Source: CADEDV01 sp964437415 (lineage in GTDB: Bacteria; Bacteroidota; Bacteroidia; Chitinophagales; Chitinophagaceae). From it: DNA of 64,000 nt. Of this stretch, positions 1 through 6,851 are shown piece by piece (within the stretch, counting starts at the first letter, position 1; each line of letters opens with the position of its first letter). The stretch spans positions 1 through 64,000 of the forward strand of contig CAYTGN010000013.1 in the NCBI GenBank assembly GCA_964437415.1, written 5' to 3'. Under the pieces are notes generated by a model that saw only the letters and a program-made list of their open reading frames with translations, made no database searches and had not been told where the DNA came from. Made by a program: the position numbers and the translations under genes.

Positions 1-50
1 AATTACATTTGAAAACTCTAACTGACCCCGGCACTAAAAAAGGGGGAGCT
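1..50. other. Foreign junction at the left edge, possible end of an insertion element
   Basis: The bases before the break in the GIY-YIG gene include CTGACCCCGGCACT followed by an A-run and GGGGGAG. TGACCCC-type ends occur in some insertion-sequence families, and the GIY-YIG frame stops matching its family just here. No transposase is visible because the window starts at once. The claim is only that unrelated DNA begins here; calling it an insertion-sequence end is a guess. Confidence 0.2.
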
Positions 51-272
51 TACAAGATGTACTGTCGTCGTTTTTTGTTTCTGTTCATTCTTAGAGTGTG
101 TATTTAGCCTGTTAATTACATCTGTGGTTTCCCCCACATACGCCTCATAGGATTTATTGTTGTTTAAAAAGTAAACGATAGGCCAAGACAAGAATTCTCT
201 ATGGTTTTGAATTAATTCAGTCTCTATCTTAGAATTGAATTCGTAGTGATGAATAGTAAAGTTTCTTTTCAT
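18..272 (-). pseudogene. Truncated GIY-YIG domain gene (5' fragment)
   Basis: This 84-residue fragment carries the start of a GIY-YIG fold: PIVYFL at 31-36 stands for the GIY strand, AYVGET at 44-49 for the YIG strand, and NRLNTH follows at 54-59. The pattern matches the N-terminal GIY-YIG module that I recall in front of DUF2075-type P-loop proteins of several hundred residues. Here the reading frame runs into unrelated sequence after VHLVSS (residue 76) and stops eight residues later, so the protein is cut off well before any ATPase domain. Its start codon overlaps the stop of the pyrophosphohydrolase gene upstream (TAATG, one shared base), so the two were translated as a pair. The break lies near base 44-50 and suggests an insertion or deletion junction. 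The family call is fairly sure; the identity of the lost part is inference. Confidence 0.6.
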
Positions 273-613
273 TACAATTCTGTATACTTATCTGATTTGC
301 CCTTAGCTCTATCAACGGGGTATTTTTCGTTATTTTTCTTGATTTTTTCGGCAATAATTTCAAATGGGTCTAAGTTATGCTTATTAGCCAATAAAAAAGC
401 AAAAGATAGAATGTCTGCTAATTCTTCTTTCAGTTTGTCGACATTCACTTTTTCGCTTTCGGGCTTCTCTTTCCAAAGAAATAGCTCGTTTAATTCTGAT
501 GCTTCTATAGAAAGTGCTAAGGCAAGATTCTTTGAATCATGAAACTGCCGCCAATCTCGGTCGTCTCTGAACTTCAGCAATAGATTTAAAGTCTCCTTGT
601 ATTTTGTTTCCAT
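272..613 (-). CDS. MazG-like nucleotide pyrophosphohydrolase
   Basis: This 113-residue all-alpha NTP pyrophosphohydrolase resembles dCTP pyrophosphatase and iMazG. Family members hydrolyse (d)NTPs to monophosphate and pyrophosphate, using Mg ions held by an ExxE...ExxD site. Here E40xxE43 (in IEASELNELFLW) and E64xxD67 (in EELADIL) form that site, and RDWRQFH at 18-25 is the usual N-terminal signature. The length is normal for a single-domain member, so the gene looks intact. GC content by eye is about one third, below the roughly 45 percent of the surrounding genes, which suggests acquisition. It is translationally coupled to the broken GIY-YIG gene. A housekeeping nucleotide-cleaning role and a defence-linked role are both possible; the coupled partner favours the second. 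Confidence 0.85.
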   Translation of the reverse strand: METKYKETLNLLLKFRDDRDWRQFHDSKNLALALSIEASELNELFLWKEKPESEKVNVDKLKEELADILSFAFLLANKHNLDPFEIIAEKIKKNNEKYPVDRAKGKSDKYTEL

Positions 614-793
614 ATATTAATAAATTTCAGATTCAAAATATTATTCTACTAATCTTTTCTTCAGTCAGGGTAACGGCTTATATGTATGTTATCGAATTTA
701 CGAACATCCTTTCTGTGAATTATTCAAAAAGTTTATGTTTGATTTTTACGAAGACGAATTACTTTTTGTAAGGATAAAATGTAAGTCCCCCTT

Positions 794-2305
794 TCACATC
801 CTCCCCTTATCCTCTTTTATCATCTCCAGCACTTTTTCAATTTTAAAATCGCTTCCTTTGCGGATGGCTTCAACAGTGGGTTTGGATTCCACTTCGGGTA
901 TAACCCCTCTTCCGTTTTTCGGCAGGGTTTTATCAATCACCAAACGAAACAAAGGCAAACGAAAACGAACACCGGTCACCGGCAGCGTTACATCCGGTAT
1001 CAGCCAGGCAGAGTTGCCATAGGCACCGCCGCCGGTTTCTTCTCCCACCACGGTCACATTGTCCTGCTGCATCAGCGCCGTGGCAAACAAGGTGGTGGCG
1101 GAAAAAGAATTGCCGCCCGTGAGGATATACACCTTGCCGTCAAAATGATTTTTCTTTTTGGGTTTGAAATGATGCCGTTCAAAATAACCAAAGTGGCGAT
1201 AGCCGTTTTGTTTTTTGCGGGTAAAGAAGGTAATAAACAGATTGTTCCAGAAACTGTTCTGGATATAGCGGTTGTATTTACTGCCTTTTCGGATGGCATA
1301 CAGCGAATCGCTGATTTTAAAAGATTGCCTTGCTATAAAACGGGTGATCAGCGTGGAGTTGGTCACACTGCCGCCGCCATTGGTGCGGACATCCACGATC
1401 AGGTGGCCGATCTTGTCCTTTCGCAACTGGCGGAATGATTGCCGGAAAAATTTTTTCAGTTCATATCCGCGGCCAAAGCTTGACAAACTCATCATCGCTG
1501 TGCGGTTGGCCGTGTCAATCTGCAGGAGCCGGAAGGAAGCAAGTCGTTGCTTTTTGATTTCTTCACGGGTTCTTTCGGGCTGGGGGGTGCCCGGTTGTCT
1601 TCTTATGTTAACTCTTAGGCTGCTATCGGCTGCAGGCACATATGCAGGTATCACCGTGCTGGCCGCCTGCCCGGCGCTGTCAATAAAATTGATCCTGTAA
1701 TTTTTTTGCAGGCCAAACACAGTAGAATACATCGAACCAAAAAATCCACGGTTGCTCAGCACCTGGAGTTTGTGTGTTTTATTATAGCCGTCTGTTGAAA
1801 TGAACTGAAAAAGTGAATCAATGATTTCTTTGCTGCTTTTGCCATTGATGGCCGTGATGATATCGCCTCTTTTTAAGACACTGTCGCGGCGAAGCAGGGT
1901 GGCAGACACTACCATGGTATCATCCCACAATTTCATGCTCAGCGGAAAAATGCTGAAGCTGCGGCTGCTGTCAACATAGCGGCCCGCCGCTTTGGAAGAA
2001 CGGACAGAAGTGTGCCCGCAATTGATCTTTGAAGTGACATAGCTGAGCACTTTGCGAAACTCCGCTTCATTCATCGAGTCTTTCAGTAATTGCCGCCCTT
2101 TTTGAAAATAATGATCCATGCTGTCTTTGGGAGTGTACCAGTAAAGACCGGGATGATGTTTTTCCAAAATATCCTGGTAAATGGCAAAATCTTTTTCCAG
2201 TTGCTGCGGCGAATACTTTTTGGCAGGCGACCAGGAAGCTTTGCCGGCGGCACAGCCATAGAGCAGGGTGGCGAGGATAATGATAAGGTATAGTGGTTGC
2301 TTCAT
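794..2305 (-). CDS. S41 family peptidase, lipoprotein
   Basis: This 503-residue exported protease belongs to the C-terminal-processing (tail-specific) S41 family. The start chosen is the ATG giving MKQPLYLIIILATLLYGC, a lipoprotein signal with the acceptor Cys at 18; an upstream start would add ten residues that spoil the signal. A PDZ-like segment (RGDIITAINGKS) lies before the catalytic half. VDVRTNGGGS is the substrate-loop strand, and GGNSFSATT near 397-405 holds the nucleophilic Ser, followed by the VGEETGGG loop. The family cleaves unfolded or C-terminally tagged envelope proteins; the substrate here is unknown. It follows thiL by 63 bases on the same strand. Confidence 0.9.
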   Translation of the reverse strand: MKQPLYLIIILATLLYGCAAGKASWSPAKKYSPQQLEKDFAIYQDILEKHHPGLYWYTPKDSMDHYFQKGRQLLKDSMNEAEFRKVLSYVTSKINCGHTSVRSSKAAGRYVDSSRSFSIFPLSMKLWDDTMVVSATLLRRDSVLKRGDIITAINGKSSKEIIDSLFQFISTDGYNKTHKLQVLSNRGFFGSMYSTVFGLQKNYRINFIDSAGQAASTVIPAYVPAADSSLRVNIRRQPGTPQPERTREEIKKQRLASFRLLQIDTANRTAMMSLSSFGRGYELKKFFRQSFRQLRKDKIGHLIVDVRTNGGGSVTNSTLITRFIARQSFKISDSLYAIRKGSKYNRYIQNSFWNNLFITFFTRKKQNGYRHFGYFERHHFKPKKKNHFDGKVYILTGGNSFSATTLFATALMQQDNVTVVGEETGGGAYGNSAWLIPDVTLPVTGVRFRLPLFRLVIDKTLPKNGRGVIPEVESKPTVEAIRKGSDFKIEKVLEMIKEDKGRM

Positions 2306-2368
2306 GGACGGGTTACACATGCATACAAAATACAACGGATTTGCCTTTGAACGAAACCGCCCGGCATT

Positions 2369-3412
2369 TTATGGTTTTCCGGCCAGGTGGTTCCAGCCCT
2401 GCGCTGTGATGGGGTGCTTGCCACCGCTTTTGGTGATGATATGAGCCCCCTGTTCCGGTTCGGTCATATAGCCAACCACACTGATCTGCTCATTCAACAC
2501 CAGTTTATCATATTCCGCCTGCGGGATGGTGAACAGCAACTCATAATCTTCGCCCCCGCTGAGGGCACAGGCCGTCGGGTCGAGCTTGAATTTAAAAGCG
2601 GCCTGTTTGCTTTCTTCCGCAATGGGCAGTTTGTCTTCATACAGCACACAGCCGAGATTACTTTGTTTGCAGATATGCAGTATCTCGGAACTGAGGCCAT
2701 CACTGATGTCCATCATGGCCGTGGGGATGACGGATGATTTTTCAAAAAACTCAATAATGTCTTTCCTGGCTTCGGGTTTCAGCAGGCGGCCGATGACATA
2801 AGACTCTCCTTCGAGGTCGGGCTGCACACCCGGGCTTTCTAGAAAAATTTTCTTTTCCCTTTCCAGAAAAAGCAAACCGATATAGGCGCCGCCGAGATCA
2901 CCGCTCACACAAAGCAGGTCGCCTTTTTGTGCGGTGCTTCTTTTCACATATTTATCCGGCGCCACTTCGCCAATGGCGGTAACGGAAATAATAAAACCTT
3001 TTTGTGAAGAAGTGGTGTCGCCGCCTACCAGGTCCACCCCATATTTAGTGCAGGCTGCATAAACGCCTTCGTAAAATTCATCAATTGCTTCGAGGCTGAA
3101 ACGGTTGCTGATGCCAATGCTGATGACCACCTGTGTAGGTGTGGCATTCATGGCATAGATATCACTCAGGTTGGCGATGACAGATTTGTAGCCGAGATGT
3201 TTCAGCGGGGTGTACATAAGGTCAAAGTGCACCCCTTCCAGCAGCAGGTCGGTTGTTACTACGGTTTGTTTACCAAAATGATCAATCACGGCGGCATCAT
3301 CACCCACTCCCAACACCGAAGAAGCGTTTTGCAGTTCGATGTTTTTGGTGAGGTGCTCGATAAGGCCAAATTCGCCGAGGGAACTTATTTCTGTCCGTGA
3401 CTCACTGCTCAT
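2369..3412 (-). CDS. thiL: Thiamine-monophosphate kinase
   Basis: ThiL phosphorylates thiamine monophosphate to thiamine pyrophosphate, the last step of vitamin B1 synthesis. The 347 residues show the AIR-synthase-like ATP-binding fold: GVGDDAAVI near 35-43 and TDLLLEGVHFDL for Mg-ATP, GGDTTSS, VSGDLGGAYIGL, DISDGLSSE and the C-terminal GGEDYELLFT. Length and motifs are standard. The ATG at 3412 lies directly beside an AT-rich repeat that also encodes the end of the four-helix-bundle gene upstream, so its original leader may have been replaced by that insertion. No other thi gene and no TPP riboswitch was recognised nearby. Confidence 0.95.
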   Translation of the reverse strand: MSSESRTEISSLGEFGLIEHLTKNIELQNASSVLGVGDDAAVIDHFGKQTVVTTDLLLEGVHFDLMYTPLKHLGYKSVIANLSDIYAMNATPTQVVISIGISNRFSLEAIDEFYEGVYAACTKYGVDLVGGDTTSSQKGFIISVTAIGEVAPDKYVKRSTAQKGDLLCVSGDLGGAYIGLLFLEREKKIFLESPGVQPDLEGESYVIGRLLKPEARKDIIEFFEKSSVIPTAMMDISDGLSSEILHICKQSNLGCVLYEDKLPIAEESKQAAFKFKLDPTACALSGGEDYELLFTIPQAEYDKLVLNEQISVVGYMTEPEQGAHIITKSGGKHPITAQGWNHLAGKP

Positions 3413-3446
3413 ATTTTAGATTTTAGGATTTAGATTTTGGATTTCC
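3411..3446. repeat. AT-rich repeat, left flank of four-helix-bundle gene
   Basis: This run of GATTTTAGATTT-like units includes TTTAGATTTTGGATTT. It forms the 3' end of the four-helix-bundle gene and abuts the thiL start codon. It is inverted relative to the repeat at 3833-3866 and resembles the unit at 4663-4698. Confidence 0.6.
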
Positions 3447-3812
3447 TTTATCCCGGGAATCCAACTTTTTCTGTGACGTTTTGATGGAGGCAACTATTAT
3501 TTTCAATACTGTTTCAGTTTCCTTATAGATATTTCGCATCTCCTGTTTGTGTTTTTCATTGAATTCGGCGAGCAATTCAAGAAAAAACAGGGTTTCGTCC
3601 GACTCTTCTTCCACTACCTGGAGCTTATATACAAAATCCTTTGTGGACTTTGCCCGGCAGGCAGCCCTGTAGTTGGCCCCCATTGACGCAGAACTGCGCA
3701 GTATCTGCCCGATATAAGTGTTGTTGACCCGGTTGGAAGGAAGCTTTTGGCTCAGCTTTGCAACTGCAAGGGCAATGTCTTTTGTTTTGGATTTAAGTTC
3801 TTTTTCTGTCAT
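3423..3812 (-). CDS. Four-helix-bundle protein, S23 / IVS-encoded family
   Basis: This 129-residue helical protein belongs to the family first seen in intervening sequences of 23S rRNA and common as a stand-alone gene in Bacteroidota. The signature is visible: SSASMGANYRAACRAKSTKDFVYKLQVVEEESDETLFFLELL. Members form a pentameric helical bundle related to Avd of diversity-generating retroelements; their cellular role is unknown. The gene sits between thiL and the suhB-like gene. Its last residues (PKSKS) are encoded by an AT-rich repeat (3411-3446), and a matching inverted repeat lies upstream (3833-3866). That arrangement looks like a small inserted cassette. Confidence 0.85.
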   Translation of the reverse strand: MTEKELKSKTKDIALAVAKLSQKLPSNRVNNTYIGQILRSSASMGANYRAACRAKSTKDFVYKLQVVEEESDETLFFLELLAEFNEKHKQEMRNIYKETETVLKIIVASIKTSQKKLDSRDKGNPKSKS

Positions 3813-3832
3813 AGTATAAAGTTTTGGTTACT

Positions 3833-3866
3833 GTAATCTAAAATCAAAAACCCAAAATCCAAAACT
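3833..3866. repeat. AT-rich repeat, right flank of four-helix-bundle gene
   Basis: The unit AATCTAAAATC, then CCCAAAATCCAAAACT, reads on the other strand as AGTTTTGGATTTTGGG. It therefore pairs with the repeat at 3411-3446 as an inverted flank. It lies in the 57-base gap between the suhB-like stop and the four-helix-bundle start. Confidence 0.6.
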
Positions 3867-3869
3867 CTC

Positions 3870-4652
3870 TTACAAGCTTCCTCCATTAATCGCCGCCAAC
3901 ATTTCCTCATGAATCTTTCCGTTGGTGGCCAGCAGCCGGTGCTGGTAGGGTGAAAATCTATTGCCTTCAAAATCGGTGACTTTGCCACCGGCTTCTTCCA
4001 CAATTAAATAACCGGCGGCGCTGTCCCATGGTTCTAATTTATGTTCATAAAAACCATCGAAGCGTCCTGCAGCCACCCAGCAAAGATCAATGGCGGCAGA
4101 GCCCAGTCTTCTTACCGGCACACCCTTGCGGATGAAGCGGTCAAAAATTTCCAGCGGACCATTCGGTATATTAATATAAGTGTATGGAAAACCCGTGACC
4201 AAACAGGCTTTGATAACACGACTTTCTTCACTCACCTTTATCGGTTTGTCATTCAGTGTGGCGCCTTTTCCTTTTTCTGCAAAATAAAATTCGTTCATGT
4301 GCGGGTTGAACACAGCAGCGAGCAGCATGTCGCCATCTTTTTCTATGCCGATGGAAACACAGTTCAGCGGGATACCATGTGCAAAATTCACCGTTCCGTC
4401 AATGGGATCAATCAGCCATTTGTATTGTGAATCCTGGACGATCTCCCCGGTTTCTTCACTGAGAATATGATGCTCAGGGAAATTTTTTCGAATCACATCG
4501 AGAATGGCTTTCTCTGCCGCATGATCCGCTTCGGTCACCAGGTTGTTGACGCCTTCTTTATTGCTGATGGTAAATTCTTTGTTGAAAAAACGCACAATTT
4601 CCGCAGCGCCGGCCCTTGCGGCATCCATGAGAGTTTGTTTGAGCATGGGCAA
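3870..4652 (-). CDS. suhB: Inositol monophosphatase family protein
   Basis: This 260-residue Mg-dependent phosphatase matches the inositol-1-monophosphatase/SuhB family. The metal site is complete: SEETG at 65-69, DPIDGT at 82-87 and WDSAAG with D210. In bacteria such proteins dephosphorylate inositol 1-phosphate or related sugar phosphates, and some affect ribosome biogenesis. The substrate here cannot be read from sequence; 3'(2'),5'-bisphosphate nucleotidase (CysQ) is a less likely alternative. The first ATG is used; a second ATG two codons on is equally possible. It diverges from the glycosyltransferase gene, with an AT-rich repeat between them. Confidence 0.9.
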   Translation of the reverse strand: MPMLKQTLMDAARAGAAEIVRFFNKEFTISNKEGVNNLVTEADHAAEKAILDVIRKNFPEHHILSEETGEIVQDSQYKWLIDPIDGTVNFAHGIPLNCVSIGIEKDGDMLLAAVFNPHMNEFYFAEKGKGATLNDKPIKVSEESRVIKACLVTGFPYTYINIPNGPLEIFDRFIRKGVPVRRLGSAAIDLCWVAAGRFDGFYEHKLEPWDSAAGYLIVEEAGGKVTDFEGNRFSPYQHRLLATNGKIHEEMLAAINGGSL

Positions 4653-4662
4653 AGATAAAAAC

Positions 4663-4698
4663 CCGATTTTAGATTGCAGATTTTAGATTTTAGATTTG
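4663..4698. repeat. AT-rich repeat in divergent intergenic region
   Basis: GATTTTAGATT units are repeated three times with small changes, between the suhB-like and glycosyltransferase starts. The unit is the same as in the flanks of the four-helix-bundle gene 0.8 kb away. This divergent gap must also hold the promoters of both genes. Confidence 0.55.
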
Positions 4699-4712
4699 AC
4701 GGTTTGTAAGAA

Positions 4713-6656
4713 ATGCGTTTGTCCGTCATCATAGTAAATTATAATGTCAGGCATTTCCTGGAACAATGTCTTTGCTCGGTGCGAAAGGCAGTGGCGGGCA
4801 TGCAGGCGGAACTGATTGTGGTGGATAATAATTCTGCAGACAACAGCCTGTCTTATTTGCAGGAACGGTTCAATGATGTTTTGTTTATTGCGAATACAGA
4901 GAATGTTGGTTTTGCAAAAGCCTGTAACCAGGGATTGAAAGCTTCATCAGGAGAATATGTTTTATTCCTGAACCCTGATTGCATTGTTCCTGAAGATTGT
5001 TTTGAGAAATGCATTAACTTTTTCCGGCAACATCCCGATGCAGAGGCGCTGGGCATTAAAATGCTGGATGGCAAAGGGCAGTTTTTAAAAGAATCAAAAA
5101 GATCATTCCCTTCGCCATCCACTTCGTTGTATAAGTTGTTTGGCCTGTCAAAACTCTTTCCCCGTTCCAAAACTTTTTCCCGCTATCATCTTGGGCATCT
5201 TGATGAAAACAGCGACCATGAAGTGGATGTGCTGGCCGGCGCTTTTATGATGCTGAAAAGAAAAGTGCTGGATGAAACGGGAGGATTTGATGAAAGCTTT
5301 TTTATGTATGGCGAAGATGTGGACCTGAGCTACCGGGTGCAAAAGGCCGGCTATACCAATTATTATTTTGCCGGAAGCAGCATCATTCATTTCAAAGGAG
5401 AAAGCACCCGCAAGGGCAGCATGAACTATGTGCGGATGTTTTACAATGCCATGAGCATTTTTGTAAAAAAACATTATGGCGGCAGCAGGGCCGGTCTTTT
5501 TAATTTGCTTATTCACCTGGCCATCTGGCTCAGGGCCGGGATGACGGCTGTGGGTCATTTCATCCGCCGCATCGGGTTGCCGCTGATTGATGCCGGTCTC
5601 ATCCTGCTTTCATTCTGGCTGGCAAAAAGTTTCTGGAATATCTATGTAAGACCTGAAGTATATTATGAAAACAAATTGTTATGGATCGCTTTTCCTGCTT
5701 ACACGATATTTTATCTCATCGCCGCCTACTTTGCCGGTTTGTATGACAGGGGATACCGGCTGACCAATCTTTTTCGTTCATCACTGGCCGCAACCATCAT
5801 ACTGCTCGCCGCTTATTCAATGCTGCCGGAGCAATATCGTTTTTCAAGAGCTATCGTGTTATTAGGCGCTGTTTTTACTTTTGTATTTATTGCATTGCTG
5901 CGCTGGCTGCTGGTTCAAACTGCTGTGTTATCGGGAAGTACTGATAAAGAGCTTCGTTCAAATACATTGGTGGTAGGTTCTGCGGCCGAGTATCAACGGG
6001 TGATGGAGTTGCTCAAAGAAGCAGGTTTGCAGGAAAGGGTTTTTGGCCGTGTGTCGGTGAATGATAATGATGAAACAGCGATCGCAAAAAAATCACAGCT
6101 GACCGGTCTTTCGCAAACCATTCCGTTCCGTGAACTCATCTTTTGTGAAGGAACATTGCGTTTTGCAGAGATCATTGACCTGGTTCAGCAACTGCCGGGA
6201 TCCATCCGCACCCGGATTCATGCAGCCGGCAGCCAGAGTATTGTGGGCAGCGATTCAAGGAACTGGTCAGGAGAAGCCTTATCCAAAGAAAATGGGTTTA
6301 ATTTATCAGATCCTCACCGCCGCCGCCTCAAAAGATTGCTGGATGTGGCTGTTGCGGTGGCCGGGCTCATCAGTTTTCCGGTGCACCTGTTTTTTATAAA
6401 AAAACCATTTGCGTTTTATGCGAACTGTTTTGCGGTATTGCTGGCCCGAAAAACATGGGTCGGGTATGCCTTGCCGTCAGCAAACCTGCCGCACCTGCAA
6501 CAGGCGGTTATTGCCAGCAATGGAATGCCGGTGGCGATGCCGTCATCTCTTCCTGCAGAAAGTATGCAAATGATGGATTACTGGTATGCCCGGGATTACG
6601 AACCAGTTGCCGATCTGAAATTAATCTGGCAATGCTATCGTCGTCTTGGCGGATGA
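4713..6656 (+). CDS. Glycosyltransferase family 2 fused to a degenerate polyprenyl sugar-transferase module
   Basis: This 647-residue inner-membrane protein has three parts. Residues 1-240 are a rhamnosyltransferase-like GT2 domain (SVIIVNYNV at the start, VVDNNSADNS, NPD at 87-89, MYGEDVDLSYRVQKAG near 198-213). Residues about 262-402 hold four or five membrane helices. From about 415 a Rossmann-like segment begins (TLVVGSAAEY), and the end (KRLLDVAVAVAG, then WYARDY and DLKLIWQCYRRLGG) resembles the borders of bacterial sugar transferases (WbaP/PglC type) without their catalytic core. It probably adds a sugar during cell-surface glycan synthesis, with the C-terminal part acting as a membrane anchor or regulator. 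The GT2 call is sure; the origin of the tail is inferred. Confidence 0.85.
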   Translation: MRLSVIIVNYNVRHFLEQCLCSVRKAVAGMQAELIVVDNNSADNSLSYLQERFNDVLFIANTENVGFAKACNQGLKASSGEYVLFLNPDCIVPEDCFEKCINFFRQHPDAEALGIKMLDGKGQFLKESKRSFPSPSTSLYKLFGLSKLFPRSKTFSRYHLGHLDENSDHEVDVLAGAFMMLKRKVLDETGGFDESFFMYGEDVDLSYRVQKAGYTNYYFAGSSIIHFKGESTRKGSMNYVRMFYNAMSIFVKKHYGGSRAGLFNLLIHLAIWLRAGMTAVGHFIRRIGLPLIDAGLILLSFWLAKSFWNIYVRPEVYYENKLLWIAFPAYTIFYLIAAYFAGLYDRGYRLTNLFRSSLAATIILLAAYSMLPEQYRFSRAIVLLGAVFTFVFIALLRWLLVQTAVLSGSTDKELRSNTLVVGSAAEYQRVMELLKEAGLQERVFGRVSVNDNDETAIAKKSQLTGLSQTIPFRELIFCEGTLRFAEIIDLVQQLPGSIRTRIHAAGSQSIVGSDSRNWSGEALSKENGFNLSDPHRRRLKRLLDVAVAVAGLISFPVHLFFIKKPFAFYANCFAVLLARKTWVGYALPSANLPHLQQAVIASNGMPVAMPSSLPAESMQMMDYWYARDYEPVADLKLIWQCYRRLGG

Positions 6657-6669
6657 AAACGGATCTTTT

Positions 6670-6734
6670 AAGGTTGCCAACCTTGGTTGATAATTTGCCT
6701 GCATGAAAGTGATATTTGTAAGGTTGGCAACCTT
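6670..6734. repeat. Pair of REP-like palindromes
   Basis: Two 15-base near-palindromes lie 35 bases apart between genes: AAGGTTGCCAACCTT at 6670-6684 and its exact reverse complement at 6720-6734. Each could fold alone, or the two could pair as one long stem. This is the layout of REP/BIME elements. No RAYT transposase is in the window. Confidence 0.7.
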
Positions 6735-6851
6735 TGTCCAGGGCCAGCAAATGTTTTTAATCCGGATGCTCTTTATGCCACCTATATTCGCAGCCGGTTC
6801 AGGCAACATTTACTAACTTTAAAAAGCGTTTAATACCCCTCATTTATATAT

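Noticed and set aside
3809..4003. Minus-strand open frame over the end of the suhB-like gene
   Set aside because: It lies in another frame of a well-conserved phosphatase gene and has no likeness of its own.
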